64,000 nucleotides of DNA from an uncultured Rhizobium sp. (GTDB lineage Bacteria > Pseudomonadota > Alphaproteobacteria > Rhizobiales > Rhizobiaceae). The notes under the pieces were generated by a model. It made no database searches. It had not been told where the DNA came from and was given only the letters and a program-made list of their open reading frames with translations. Where the stretch lies: positions 102,570 to 166,569 of the forward strand of contig CAMFIF010000010.1 in NCBI GenBank assembly GCA_945952415.1, read 5' to 3'. Positions 1 through 9,351 of the stretch are shown one piece after another; within the stretch, counting starts at the first letter, position 1; each line of letters opens with the position of its first letter. Made by a program: the position numbers and the translations under genes.

Positions 1-594
1 GAGGGGGCGGTTGCGCCGCTTCAATAAATACAATCTATGATACAATCATCGGGCGCTGAAATTGCTGTATAACTGAAAAGCACTCACAATCCCAAAGGTT
101 TACAGTCGCTTAAGGTTCGAGGCAAAGCGCAGGCTAATGGCAAACGAATAAAGCTGAAAAGTTTACCTTCCGCTTTTGGGAAGTTGTCTTTCGTTGTTCT
201 CAGTGTCATTTTCTACAAAAAACCGGATACTGATATCTATTTCTTGTCCCGTAATGCGGAAATTTATCTGGAAGGTTGTCTATTCATATTTATTGCAGCG
301 CGCAATGCAGCCCCTGATCAGCCTCGCTATACTGAAGTCTGGTATGTTTTTTAGCTAAATCCTGTTGCCGCGAATCGTAAGCTGAATTATTCTGGCAAGA
401 CGGATTCGTGGGTGCCTCAGGCTTTGTGGCGGTTGAAATCGGCGTTCCCAGGGTGCATCACGATGGCAGCAGGTGTGAGTCGGCTTGCGGCCAAGGCGGT
501 TTCCAGGCCAAGGCTGGAGCGGCTTCCTGCAATCGGATTCGAGCCGGCCGGTACGGGATGGGGGCATTCCCGAGGACGGCGAGGGGGCAGTTGA
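1..594. other. Gene-free stretch upstream of visN
   Basis: I see no convincing gene here. The only listed plus-strand ORF (60 aa at 176) is low complexity and resembles nothing I recognise. The DNA is more AT-rich than the coding regions. In related rhizobia fliF precedes visN; its C-terminal end is not visible in any frame here, so fliF is either further upstream or elsewhere. The stretch presumably contains the visN promoter, but I cannot point to a clear one. Confidence 0.6.
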
Positions 595-1341
595 ATGGAG
601 ATGGAGATCTTGCAGGCGGAACAGGCAGGGCGTGGCAGAACGCCGGCGCTGCGCAGTGCTGCTTCGAAGACGCCCACGCGCGCGCAGGTCATTGCGCGGC
701 TGGCGGCGATGACGAAGCCCTCGCAATTGCCGCAGGCCCTGTCGTTGCTCTGTGATTATGCCGGCGCCTCCCACTTTCTGCTGGTGCGCTGCGACCTCAT
801 ACAGGATCCCGGTCTCGATTTCGTCGTCTCCTCCAACTGGCCCTTCGATCTGGTGCGGGTGGTTGCGGGCCTGATCGCCGGGGACTATGCGCGCAGCACC
901 GAGCTGGAAAAATGCATGGCGCTGCTTCAGCCGGGTTTCGTCTCCTTCCCGGATGACATCGACCTGCCGCCGGAAACCAGCCGCCAGTATTGCAGCCTGA
1001 CCTTCAATGTCGGCCGCACCCGGCTGTCCCTCATGCTGATCTATGCGGATGGTTTCATCCTCTCGCCGGACCGTCTGCGCGATGTTGGCCTGATGGCCGG
1101 CTACATGCGCAGCTTCGCCGAAGCCTCGGTGCATAAGGGCGAGCGCGACTGTGACCTCACCGAACGCGAGATCGAGTGCCTCTACTGGATTGCCGAAGGC
1201 AAGACGAGCGATGAGATCGCGGTCATTCTGGGCATCTCGCGCAACACGATCAACAATTACATCACCAGCGTGATGCGCAAGACGGCGACGAAGACGCGGT
1301 CCGAGGCCATCGCCTACGCCGTCAGGAACAACCTTGTTTAA
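595..1341 (+). CDS. visN: LuxR-family motility regulator VisN
   Basis: Transcriptional regulator of 248 aa. The C-terminal third is a GerE/LuxR-type helix-turn-helix starting at LTEREIECLYWIAEGKTSDE and running to the C-terminus; the N-terminal part corresponds to an autoinducer-binding-like sensor domain with no known ligand. In Sinorhizobium VisN works with VisR as the master activator of the flagellar hierarchy and acts mainly through rem. The ATG at 595 follows a G-rich ribosome site (GAGGGGG). The gene sits 10 bp ahead of visR and both are surely co-transcribed. Length and order match the rhizobial visNR pair. Confidence 0.93.
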   Translation: MEMEILQAEQAGRGRTPALRSAASKTPTRAQVIARLAAMTKPSQLPQALSLLCDYAGASHFLLVRCDLIQDPGLDFVVSSNWPFDLVRVVAGLIAGDYARSTELEKCMALLQPGFVSFPDDIDLPPETSRQYCSLTFNVGRTRLSLMLIYADGFILSPDRLRDVGLMAGYMRSFAEASVHKGERDCDLTEREIECLYWIAEGKTSDEIAVILGISRNTINNYITSVMRKTATKTRSEAIAYAVRNNLV

Positions 1342-1351
1342 GGGGCCGAAC

Positions 1352-2098
1352 ATGGGATTTCCGCAGGATAACGGGGCGGATGGTTCAGCCGGCGTCACGA
1401 CATTGCGAGTTTCCCGTTTTTCCAGCCGGTCCGATCTCTTCCCCCGCCTCGTCCTCATGCAGAAATCCATCAATGCGCGCCATTTTGCGGTGCTGCGCGT
1501 CGGTGGTTCGGGCACGCCCAACAAGCGCAAGCTGATCTGCGAACTCGAGAATTTCGGTCCCAACAACACCGTCATCACCAAGCAGCTTTTCGATGCCTAT
1601 GGCGAGCAGATGCTGCAGCATATCGAAACCTCGCTGCTGCCGCTGATGTGGAATGGCCGCGACGATGCCAGCACCGCCGAGGCGCCGGAATTCGCGCCCC
1701 TTTCGGTGCGGCTCAAGGGCCGTGTCCTGCCCTTTTCGGGTATGGCCCTTCCGGTTCGCCTGGGGGCCGTCGGCAATGGCTTTGTCGTCTTCACCGCACC
1801 CTATCTGGATCTCGCCGGCGACACGATCCTCGAACTTCACGGCAAGGCCTGCCAGGTCATGACCGATCTTCTCTCGCTGGACGACCGGCGGCAGAACACG
1901 TCGGAGGCGCTCAGCGAGCGTGAGATTGCCTGCCTGCAGCTTGCCGGCGACGGCCGGATCAGCGAAGAAATCGCCGAGAATCTCGGTCTCTCGGTCCATA
2001 CGGTCAATGCCTATCTGGGCTCGGCCACTGACAAGCTCGATGCGGTGAACCGCATACAGGCCATCGCCAAGGCCATTCGTCTCGGTTTTATTAGCTGA
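1352..2098 (+). CDS. visR: LuxR-family motility regulator VisR
   Basis: Second half of the VisN/VisR pair, 248 aa from the ATG at 1352. The ORF track starts at a TTG at 1334, which overlaps visN; the ATG preceded by AAGGGG fits better. The C-terminal LuxR-type helix-turn-helix is visible from LSEREIACLQLAGDGRISEE onward. VisR is known to act with VisN, probably as a heterodimer, to switch on rem. The N-terminal domain is clearly diverged from that of VisN, as expected for partners with separate sensing roles. Confidence 0.92.
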   Translation: MGFPQDNGADGSAGVTTLRVSRFSSRSDLFPRLVLMQKSINARHFAVLRVGGSGTPNKRKLICELENFGPNNTVITKQLFDAYGEQMLQHIETSLLPLMWNGRDDASTAEAPEFAPLSVRLKGRVLPFSGMALPVRLGAVGNGFVVFTAPYLDLAGDTILELHGKACQVMTDLLSLDDRRQNTSEALSEREIACLQLAGDGRISEEIAENLGLSVHTVNAYLGSATDKLDAVNRIQAIAKAIRLGFIS

Positions 2099-2394
2099 TC
2101 GGCACCAATCACGTATTTGTGAACAGAGCCGCCTGTGCGGAGGGTTAACCCATCCTTTCTGCCAGCCTGAAATCTTGTCGTTGGAATAATTGATATAATA
2201 CAGGCGCTTAGCCCATCCCTTTCCGCATGGTTCCCTGTGAGCCAGGCGATGGGCAAAGGCCCGCGCCGAAGCGAAGCCGGCCGCGGCAAGCATCCGTTCA
2301 TCCTATGATGGTTTATTCACATAGCTGTTCCGGAGAAATTCATTTTGTCCGTGATAGCAACGAGATGTGCCGTAACGGGACGATGGAGGGGTTC

Positions 2395-2877
2395 ATGAAA
2401 GTCGCGCTGTCTCTGTTTGTAGGATTGGTTTCGCTGGTTGCGCCGCTGGTGGCGCCGGCCCATGCGGAGGACGTTCTATTCCGGGTGCAATCCAAGGATG
2501 GCAGCCATGCCCTGGATGTAACCGCCGCCGAACTCGCCAAGTTCCAGATGCACCATTACAAGGCGGTGCTGCCCGGCGGCGCCGGCGCGGTGCAGGAGGT
2601 AGGCGGTCCGCTTTTGCGCGACGTGCTTTCGGCGGCCGGCGTTTCCGGCAGCAAGATCACCGCTCGGGCGCTGGATGGCTATGAGCTCGATATCCCGATC
2701 GAGGATGTGCAGAATTACGACGTGCTGGCCGCCACCGAAGTGGATGGCAAGACGCTGTCCGTGCGCGACCGCGGTCCGGCCTGGATCGTCTATCCCACCG
2801 TCGATCATCCCGAGCTGAAGGATGCCCTCTATGAGGCTCGCAGCGTCTGGCAGATCAAGGAGCTCATCGTCGAATGA
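2395..2877 (+). CDS. Small periplasmic protein with molybdopterin-oxidoreductase-like fold
   Basis: 160 aa from the ATG at 2395, which has a GGAGGG ribosome site; the longer ORF from 2227 adds an implausible N-terminus. Residues 1 to about 23 form a Sec signal peptide (LVAPLVAPAHAE), so the product is periplasmic. The remainder resembles the short relatives of the sulfite-oxidase/YedY molybdopterin-binding domain (GPLLRDVLSAAGV, DRGPAWIVYP). The mature part contains no cysteine, so the Mo ligand used by active enzymes is missing and a catalytic role is unlikely. Its stop overlaps the start of the GGDEF-EAL gene, so I infer a sensor or ligand-binding partner of that protein. Confidence 0.75.
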   Translation: MKVALSLFVGLVSLVAPLVAPAHAEDVLFRVQSKDGSHALDVTAAELAKFQMHHYKAVLPGGAGAVQEVGGPLLRDVLSAAGVSGSKITARALDGYELDIPIEDVQNYDVLAATEVDGKTLSVRDRGPAWIVYPTVDHPELKDALYEARSVWQIKELIVE

Positions 2878-4841
2878 TGAGACCGGAACTGCGCCGACTT
2901 CTGCCTCTGCTCCGCTTTCCCGCCATCATCCTGCTGATCGGCGGGATGCTGGTATGGAGCGAGCTGGGCCTCGGCGCAGTCAGTGCCAATATCAGCCAGC
3001 GACTGTTCTTTTCGGGCCGTCTGGAAGAAAGCGCCCGTTTCGAAACGGAGATGAACCGCTTCTTCGAAGTGGCTGAACTCTACGCATCGGGCGATCCCAC
3101 CATCACGCTCGACAATGTCAACCTCGCGCTGAACCTCATGTGGTCGCGCGCCAATGTGATGAATTCGCCATCTTTCCGCCAGGCCATTCCCAGCGAACAG
3201 CAGGACAAGACCCTGATCAGCGAGATCGTGACCGATCTGCCCGCCTTCGATCGGGGCGTGCAGCAGCTGAAGCGGGGCGAGCCAGCCAGCTTCAAGCCGC
3301 TGGAATCGCTGCAGCGCCGCTATTCCGGACGGCTTGCGGCCTTCGGCGAGCTTGCCTGGAACGCGCGCCAGCGCCGCATGGCGCAAAGCGTGGAGACGGG
3401 CCTGCAAAGTGTCGATGCATTGCGCTGGATCCAGACCGGCTTCGGGGCCGTAAGCGCCCTTGCCATTGCCTATGTGCTGGCGGAGCTGGTGCTGTCTCGC
3501 CGCCTCAACGGCAAGCTCAACCGGCTGGTGGCCGAAAAGCAGCGTCTTCTGCGTACCGACCAGCTGACGGGCATCAGCAACCGCTTCCATTTCGAAGAGG
3601 TGCTGGACGAGAAGATCCGCGCTGCCGATCTCGAATTCTCCGTGATCTATTTCGATCTCGACGGCTTCAAGAAGGTCAATGACGAGCACGGCCATGCGGC
3701 GGGCGATGCGCTGCTGCGCCATGTCGCGACCGCTCTCGGCGGGCAGATCGGCCGCAACGATATTGCCGCGCGCTTTGGCGGCGATGAATTTGCCGTTCTT
3801 CTCACGGGCACGCTTGCGCGGGCTGAAGCCTATGCCACGCGTGCGCTCACCCTCATTTGCGAACAGAATTACAGCGACCTGCCGAAACTCACCATTTCCG
3901 CCAGCGCCGGTATCTGCCATGCGGCCGAGCAGGAGGGCCCGCCCAATCCCGACGTACTGAAGCGCCGCGCCGATATAGCGCTCTACAGCGCCAAGGCCGC
4001 AGGCCGCAATTGCGTGCGCACCTTCGTGCCCGACATGAACGGTGAATATGAGCGCCGCCGCATCCTCGATGCGGATATTGAAAAGGCGATCTATAATGGA
4101 GAGATCCATGTGGCCTATCAGCCCGTGGTGCGCCTGTCCGATCGCAAGACCCATTATGTCGAGGCGCTGGTGCGCTGGAACCATCCCGCACTCGGGGCGA
4201 TCGACGCCATGGAGATCGTCGAAAGCGCGGTGCGGCGCCAGACGATCCAGTCCCTGACCCTTGTTGTGGTGCGCCAGGCATTGGCGACCTACAGCCGCCT
4301 GCGCCAGGTCGGTCGCGCCGTGCCCATGTGCGTCAATGTCACGCCCGGCCTTCTCGCCATGCCCACCTTCGGCCCGGCCGTGGCAGCCCTTCTCTATGAA
4401 TATGAAATGCCGCTCGGCGCGCTCTATCTGGAAATCACCGAAGACGGCGAACTGCACGATACGGAGGTCATCGAGGACAATCTGCGTATTCTCCGGCTCG
4501 CCGGGGCGCTGATGGCGGTGGATGATTTCGGCCGGGCCTTCTCCAATGTCTCGCGGCTGACCTCCCTCGATTTCCGCATGCTGAAGCTGGACCGGGTTCT
4601 GACCGCACCGGTCGCCCATTCGGACCGGGCACGCCAGATCATCGAAAGCACGGATCGCATGGCGATTGCGCTGGGCGCCGAGACCGTCTGCGAGGGTGTA
4701 GAAACCGAGGAACAGGCAATCGCCCTGTCCGAAATCGGCATCGAATTTGGCCAGGGCTATCATCTGGGTGGCCCCATGCCTCCCGACCGGCTCCATGCCT
4801 TCCTGTCGGCAAGCGCGATGCCGGACGAAAAGAAGCACTGA
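2874..4841 (+). CDS. Membrane-bound GGDEF-EAL cyclic-di-GMP protein
   Basis: 655 aa. A first membrane segment lies near residues 15 to 35 and a second near 180 to 205, flanking a periplasmic region of about 150 residues. The GGDEF domain has an intact RFGGDEF at residues 300 to 306; the usual RxxD inhibitory site reads GRND and looks lost. The EAL domain begins around residue 410: EALVRW at 430, N in CVNVTP, E in LEITE, DDFG, K in LKLD and CEGVET are all present, although loop 6 reads DFGRAFSN instead of DFGTGYSS. Both activities are possible; phosphodiesterase is plausible. The ATGA overlap with the upstream periplasmic gene suggests a two-protein signalling unit that tunes c-di-GMP, a usual brake on motility. 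Confidence 0.9.
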   Translation: MMRPELRRLLPLLRFPAIILLIGGMLVWSELGLGAVSANISQRLFFSGRLEESARFETEMNRFFEVAELYASGDPTITLDNVNLALNLMWSRANVMNSPSFRQAIPSEQQDKTLISEIVTDLPAFDRGVQQLKRGEPASFKPLESLQRRYSGRLAAFGELAWNARQRRMAQSVETGLQSVDALRWIQTGFGAVSALAIAYVLAELVLSRRLNGKLNRLVAEKQRLLRTDQLTGISNRFHFEEVLDEKIRAADLEFSVIYFDLDGFKKVNDEHGHAAGDALLRHVATALGGQIGRNDIAARFGGDEFAVLLTGTLARAEAYATRALTLICEQNYSDLPKLTISASAGICHAAEQEGPPNPDVLKRRADIALYSAKAAGRNCVRTFVPDMNGEYERRRILDADIEKAIYNGEIHVAYQPVVRLSDRKTHYVEALVRWNHPALGAIDAMEIVESAVRRQTIQSLTLVVVRQALATYSRLRQVGRAVPMCVNVTPGLLAMPTFGPAVAALLYEYEMPLGALYLEITEDGELHDTEVIEDNLRILRLAGALMAVDDFGRAFSNVSRLTSLDFRMLKLDRVLTAPVAHSDRARQIIESTDRMAIALGAETVCEGVETEEQAIALSEIGIEFGQGYHLGGPMPPDRLHAFLSASAMPDEKKH

Positions 4842-4862
4842 AAGCCTCAAGACCCTGCAATG

Positions 4863-4889
4863 AAAAGGGCCGCACAAGGCGTGCGGCCC
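4863..4889 (-). terminator. Rho-independent terminator of the motA-flhB operon
   Basis: Perfect 9-bp stem GGGCCGCAC/GTGCGGCCC with a 5-nt loop. Read on the minus strand it is followed by TTTT, so it ends the leftward operon just past the small gene at 4917. It may also stop rightward transcription from the GGDEF-EAL gene. Confidence 0.8.
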
Positions 4890-4916
4890 GGGGGTCGATG
4901 CTTGAATGTGTCAGCC

Positions 4917-5351
4917 TCAGGCGGCTTCGGCCAGGGGCTTGGTATAGCGGGCTTCCTCAAGGCTCTTGCGCAGGAAGGCCGTGTTCACGTTCGGATCGTC
5001 GGAAGGATCCTGGAAGGCGATGTGGTTGATCTCCACCCCGGCTTCCTTGTCCTTCAGCAACAGCCGGGCATAGACCGTGAGGCCCTTCGGCTTGATTTCG
5101 AGATCGAGAGTCACCTCGGGAGCGCCGTTCCACTCGAGCACATAATCGCCGCCGGCGCCGAAATTGATCGTGCCGGGATGGAAGAACATCTCGGACGCCG
5201 AGGCGACCAGATCCGCTAGGCTGCCATGGCACTCGAAGCGCAGCATGGAAATCAGATCGGCGGCGTCCACCAGGCGCAACTCGGTCGCGACGGGGCTAAT
5301 GGCTTCGGCAATGATTTGCTCACGGGCGGCGGAAAATGCGCAGGTCTTCAT
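4917..5351 (-). CDS. Conserved hypothetical protein at the end of the flhB operon
   Basis: 144 aa, no signal peptide or membrane segment, mixed alpha/beta composition. It starts 5 bp after the flhB stop and is the last gene before the terminator, so it is translated with the flagellar switch and export genes. I do not recognise a named domain. The position is conserved in related rhizobial flagellar clusters as far as I recall, which suggests a cytoplasmic role in motility, but the function is unknown. Confidence 0.75.
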   Translation of the reverse strand: MKTCAFSAAREQIIAEAISPVATELRLVDAADLISMLRFECHGSLADLVASASEMFFHPGTINFGAGGDYVLEWNGAPEVTLDLEIKPKGLTVYARLLLKDKEAGVEINHIAFQDPSDDPNVNTAFLRKSLEEARYTKPLAEAA

Positions 5352-5356
5352 GTGAA

Positions 5357-6439
5357 TCAGTGGATCCGTCTCGTCTGTGGCGATGCGGCGTAGATACGAT
5401 GGATCAGTTCCGCAACGGCCTTGTAAAAAACCGATGGGATGACGCTATCTACCGAGACTTGCGCAAACATGGAGCGGGCAAGGGGCGGATCTTCGAATAC
5501 GGGAATTCCGTTCTGCTCCGCGATCTCGCGGATCTTGAGCGCGATGAGGTCCTGCCCCTTGGCAATCACCACCGGAGCGTCGTCTTCCTCGCGCACATAG
5601 CGCAGCGCGACGGCAAAATGGGTCGGATTGGCAATCACAAGCGTGGCGCGCGGCACATTGGCGATCATCCGGCGGCGCGCGCGGTCGCGGGCAATCGAGC
5701 GCTGGCGGGACTTGACGATCGGGTCGCCCTGGCTCTGCTTGAACTCTTCCTTCACTTCCTGCTTCGTCATGCGCAATTCGCTGAACCAGTGGTAGCGCGT
5801 CCAGAAGAAGTCCGCCGCCGCCACCACCGCCGTCGACAGCAGGATGACGATCATGACATGCTTCATCGCCCCGGACATCTTCACGAAAATGACCTGCGGA
5901 TCGGAGAACATCGCGTCGATCCAGCCGTAAAACTCGCTCTTCAGCGCGAAGAACATGATGATCGACACGATGACGATCTTGAAGAGCGCCTTGCCGAATT
6001 CCACGAGGCCCTGCACGCCGAAGATGCGCGAAAGGCCCCTCGCAGGCGAGATTCGGGAAAATTGCGGCCTGATTCGTTCGAGCACTGGGGTCGGCATATT
6101 CTGCAGCACCGACGAGCCGATGCCGAAAACCATCAGCAGAATGAGGATGGGGGCAAGAATGCCCGATGCAGCCCAGCCAAGATTGGTGAAGATGGACAAG
6201 GCGTCGATGCTTGATTCGAGCTGCCACTGATCGGGTTTTTCGAAGAAGTCGCGCAGTGATTCGGTCGTGGAGGCAAAGCGACTGGGCAGGAAAAATACCA
6301 TATAGACATAGATGGCGAGCGCGGAAGCAAACATGGTGACTTCACGCGAGAAGGGAACATTGCCTTTCTCTGCCGCGTCCCGCAGTTTTTTCTCTGTCGG
6401 GTCTTCTGTTTTGCTTTCCTTGTCCTGTTCGTCAGACAT
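5357..6439 (-). CDS. flhB: Flagellar type III export switch protein FlhB
   Basis: 360 aa inner-membrane component of the export gate that switches substrate from hook to filament. The N-terminus has the typical polar stretch ([17 protein letters not shown]), then four hydrophobic segments between about residues 35 and 210, then the cytoplasmic domain with the self-cleaving NPTH motif at residues 271 to 274. Length is normal. It lies in the leftward operon but is separated from fliG by 281 bp, longer than other gaps in this operon. Confidence 0.96.
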   Translation of the reverse strand: MSDEQDKESKTEDPTEKKLRDAAEKGNVPFSREVTMFASALAIYVYMVFFLPSRFASTTESLRDFFEKPDQWQLESSIDALSIFTNLGWAASGILAPILILLMVFGIGSSVLQNMPTPVLERIRPQFSRISPARGLSRIFGVQGLVEFGKALFKIVIVSIIMFFALKSEFYGWIDAMFSDPQVIFVKMSGAMKHVMIVILLSTAVVAAADFFWTRYHWFSELRMTKQEVKEEFKQSQGDPIVKSRQRSIARDRARRRMIANVPRATLVIANPTHFAVALRYVREEDDAPVVIAKGQDLIALKIREIAEQNGIPVFEDPPLARSMFAQVSVDSVIPSVFYKAVAELIHRIYAASPQTRRIH

Positions 6440-6720
6440 CCGCTTCAGGCCTCAACAGCGTGGGGCGGAACGAAAAGTCGGCCCCTTTGCAGGAAGTCTA
6501 AAGGAAAGCGGCAGCCAGGGGAACGGCGCTGGCTGTGGAAAGCGAGAGCCTTGTGCCGCTAAACGCAAAAGCACCGGCAGAGGCGGAGCGCCTTCCGGGC
6601 AAAAACGGGGTGGAGGAGAGGCCCTGATGCCCGCAAGCGGGCTCGATTTCTTCGGGGCCAGGATGCTGGGCGCGCATTGCCTCCGCCAGCTTTGCCGCCA
6701 GCGGGGGAAGCGATCGGTCG
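6440..6720 (-). other. Unusually long gap between fliG and flhB
   Basis: 281 bp with no ORF I can support on either strand; listed ORFs here are frame-shifted extensions over fliG or flhB. Base composition is as GC-rich as coding DNA. No clear terminator or promoter is visible. It could hold an internal flhB promoter or be the remnant of a lost gene. Confidence 0.5.
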
Positions 6721-7764
6721 TCAGGCGGCTTCCTGCGACTTTTCCGCTTCCTTTTCCTTGAGTTCGATCTGGCCTGCATTGGCAAGCCGGATCGCTTCCT
6801 GGGCGACCGCGCGGCGTGCGATCGCAATCTCGCGCGGGTTGATGCCCTGGGTGCCGGAGGCGAGGTCCGATTCGATCATGCGGCGTGCACGCGGGCTGAT
6901 GGCCGAGAGAACCGCTTCGCGGATCTCGTTCGGCGCGCCGCGGAGGGCCATGGTGACGATGTCGCCGGCAATGTCGTTGAACAGCATGACGCGGCTGCGC
7001 TGCGGCATGTAGAGCAGGTCGTCGAAGAGGAAGATCTTCGGGCGAACCTTGTTGACGGCTTCCTTGCTGATCGATTCGAGCGAGTTGAGGAGGGTATCCA
7101 CCTGCGGCTTGTCGAGTTCGTTCATCAGTTCGGCGACCTTGTTGGTGCCGATGGAGTTCTTTTCCGCCTCGATCTCGCCGATGAGTTCCATCACGCGGTT
7201 TTCGATGATCTGGGCGGCCTTCGGGCTCACTTCCTTCATGTTGACGGTGCGGTTCATGATGTCAGCACGGCGGCTGTCGGGCAGCTGCAGCAGCACCTTG
7301 GCACCGAAGGAGGAGGGAAGCATGGAGAGAATATAGGCAATGGTCTGCGGGTGTTCGCGCAGGAGGAACTTGCCGACGAAGGCCGGATCGGCCTCCTGCA
7401 TGCGGTCCCAGATGGAAGATTCGTAAGCCTGGAAGGCGGCGCGGCGGCCAAGCAGGCCATCCACTTCTTCCGGCGTCAACCCTTCCTCGAGGATGCTTTC
7501 GATGGCCTTTGCATTGTCCATCAGGCCGGCACCCTCGGTGAAGAGGTCTTCGAACTCGGCCACCAGCTGGGCCAGTTCGTCCGGGGGAACGGTACGGAGG
7601 GTCTGGGCGGAGGCAATGATTACCTGCAGCTCGGCCTGCGTGAAATATTTCAGGAGCCGGCCAGCGACGGTCTTGCCCATGGCCAGGAGAACCGCAGCGG
7701 CCTTGTCGGCCTGTGAGAGCGGTTTGTCTGGCAGGTTTCCGCCGAAATCGTCAAAGTCCATCAT
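6721..7764 (-). CDS. fliG: Flagellar motor switch protein FliG
   Basis: 347 aa. FliG forms the switch-complex ring that contacts the stator and turns torque into rotation. The N-terminal domain (LSQADKAAAVLLAMGKTVAG), the middle domain with the EHPQTIAYILSMLPSSFGAK stretch, and the C-terminal charged-ridge domain (DDLLYMPQRS, ending in IAIARRAVAQEAIRLANAG) are all recognisable. The start is ambiguous between two adjacent ATG codons (7764 and 7761). It lies 33 bp after fliN in the leftward operon. Confidence 0.95.
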   Translation of the reverse strand: MMDFDDFGGNLPDKPLSQADKAAAVLLAMGKTVAGRLLKYFTQAELQVIIASAQTLRTVPPDELAQLVAEFEDLFTEGAGLMDNAKAIESILEEGLTPEEVDGLLGRRAAFQAYESSIWDRMQEADPAFVGKFLLREHPQTIAYILSMLPSSFGAKVLLQLPDSRRADIMNRTVNMKEVSPKAAQIIENRVMELIGEIEAEKNSIGTNKVAELMNELDKPQVDTLLNSLESISKEAVNKVRPKIFLFDDLLYMPQRSRVMLFNDIAGDIVTMALRGAPNEIREAVLSAISPRARRMIESDLASGTQGINPREIAIARRAVAQEAIRLANAGQIELKEKEAEKSQEAA

Positions 7765-7797
7765 GGTCTTTCACCCTCGCTGTCCCATACATCGGGA

Positions 7798-8334
7798 TCA
7801 GACTTTCCTTGTACTCATAACCTCGATCAGCCGGACGCCAAATCGCGTATCGTCATTCTCCAGAACCGTGATTTCGCCACGGGCGATCCGCCGCCCGTTG
7901 ACCATGATGTCGACGGGTTCACCGATCTTCTTGTCGAGGGCGATGGTGGCGCCCTCGTTGAGATTCATAAGCCCCGAAACCTGCATGCGGCTTGTGCCCA
8001 GCACGATCTGCACATCGATCGGGATGTCCATGATCAGGTCGAGGTTGGAATTCAGGGCGCTGCCGGGCGCCTGGCGCCGGGAGCCCTCGTTCATGCCGCT
8101 GGCCTGGGGCGAGGGTGCCGAACCGAAGTCCTGCCCGCCAAAGGCCGACAGATCGGTGCCGCCACCCGCCGCGGCGCCGAAATCGCCACCGAAGCTGTCG
8201 AGATCCGGCAGGGAACCATCCGCGTCGTTCTTCAGAACGCCGCGCAGATCGTCGATGGCATTTTCGAGGTCGGCATCGCTGCCGATCGAATCCATCGAGA
8301 AATCGGAATCCAGTGGGTTCTTTTGAGTAGCCAT
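7798..8334 (-). CDS. fliN: Flagellar motor switch protein FliN
   Basis: 178 aa. The last 80 residues are a SpoA/FliN domain ([40 protein letters not shown]). The first 95 residues are an acidic, glycine-rich, low-complexity extension, which makes this protein longer than the enteric FliN but is usual in rhizobia. With FliM it forms the cytoplasmic C-ring. It follows fliM by 57 bp. The ribosome site before the ATG is weak. Confidence 0.93.
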   Translation of the reverse strand: MATQKNPLDSDFSMDSIGSDADLENAIDDLRGVLKNDADGSLPDLDSFGGDFGAAAGGGTDLSAFGGQDFGSAPSPQASGMNEGSRRQAPGSALNSNLDLIMDIPIDVQIVLGTSRMQVSGLMNLNEGATIALDKKIGEPVDIMVNGRRIARGEITVLENDDTRFGVRLIEVMSTRKV

Positions 8335-8391
8335 GAATATACTATTCCATTTGAAACTTGCGTCAAACTGCCTTCGCCGGCCGAACCGGCA

Positions 8392-9351
8392 TCAGCTCAT
8401 CAGATGACGGAGGATTTCGTCATCCGAACTGACATTGTCCTTCACCCGCACCATGTAATTGGCGCCGGATTTGCCGAATTCGCACACATACATCTCCTTG
8501 CCGTTGGCGCTGACATCCACATGGACGTCCTCGGCATCGAAGAAGGGAATGACATCGCCGGCAGCGAGCTTCGATATCGTGCGGAGCGTCAGCGTCTGGA
8601 GCTTGATTCGCGCTTCGAGCGTCACCTGCGAGCGGCGCACCTGTTCGCCGATCTGCTCGGCCCATTCCTTCTTGCCCTTGGCCTGCTGGCCCTTGGACTT
8701 CGGAAACACCACGGTGGTCTTCAGAAGCGCCTTCTGCGGCACGATCAGGCTGAACTCTGTGGTGACGGGACCCAGCGAAATGTTGAGGCGGATCACCGCG
8801 GCATACTGGTCGGGCTCGTCGGCGGCCGGCTTGGCCCGGTCCTCTGCATTCTGCGGCCGCTCGATCAGCGTTTCGAAGCCGCCCGGCGCATTGACACCGG
8901 ATTTCAGCACGCTGCCGATCTTTTCGAAGACCATGATGGCCATGTCGAGCTCGATCTTGGAAAGCGGCCGCATGACGGGCTCTTCGATCGTGTCGCTGGT
9001 CGCGCCGAGCATGTGCTCCATCAGCGTGATCACGAAGCCGTTGCCGCAGGTCATCAGGAAGCCCGGGCACCAGTTGCGCAGCGAGGCATCTGCCACCACG
9101 CATTCATCGCTGACTTCGGCGACGAGATCGCTCATCAGGCCTGTTTCGCAGCCCACATAGCCGACATTGACGTCGAGATGGGTCTCGCTGTGGAAAACGT
9201 CGGGAAGAAAATCGGAATAGAGCTGGCCGAAATCGGCGCAGATCTTGTCGATGGTCCGCCGGTCGCCCAGCCCGCCGGTCAGGCGGGCGAGGAGGGCAGG
9301 ATCCATGCGCGTCGCGGGGGATGCTGCAGTTGCTTCTGTCATAGTCGTCAC
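8392..9351 (-). CDS. fliM: Flagellar motor switch protein FliM
   Basis: 319 aa. A central FliM domain and a C-terminal SpoA domain ([20 protein letters not shown]) are present. The N-terminus has [12 protein letters not shown], which may be a diverged form of the CheY-P-binding peptide. FliM is the CheY-P receiver of the C-ring. Its start overlaps the stop of motA by 4 bp (ATGA), implying translational coupling. The protein shares only loose resemblance to enteric FliM, as usual in rhizobia, so I rely on domain order and operon position. Confidence 0.9.
   Translation of the reverse strand: MTTMTEATAASPATRMDPALLARLTGGLGDRRTIDKICADFGQLYSDFLPDVFHSETHLDVNVGYVGCETGLMSDLVAEVSDECVVADASLRNWCPGFLMTCGNGFVITLMEHMLGATSDTIEEPVMRPLSKIELDMAIMVFEKIGSVLKSGVNAPGGFETLIERPQNAEDRAKPAADEPDQYAAVIRLNISLGPVTTEFSLIVPQKALLKTTVVFPKSKGQQAKGKKEWAEQIGEQVRRSQVTLEARIKLQTLTLRTISKLAAGDVIPFFDAEDVHVDVSANGKEMYVCEFGKSGANYMVRVKDNVSSDDEILRHLMS

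Noticed and set aside
176-358. 60-aa plus-strand ORF before visN
   Set aside because: Serine/isoleucine-rich, no ribosome site, no resemblance to FliF or another protein.
355-1581. 408-aa minus-strand ORF over visN
   Set aside because: Shadow of visN and the start of visR; composition typical of antisense frames in GC-rich DNA.
2175-2199. TTGTCG...TATAAT as a promoter before the 2395 gene
   Set aside because: The spacer is only 13 bp, too short for a standard sigma-70 promoter; no better -35 seen.
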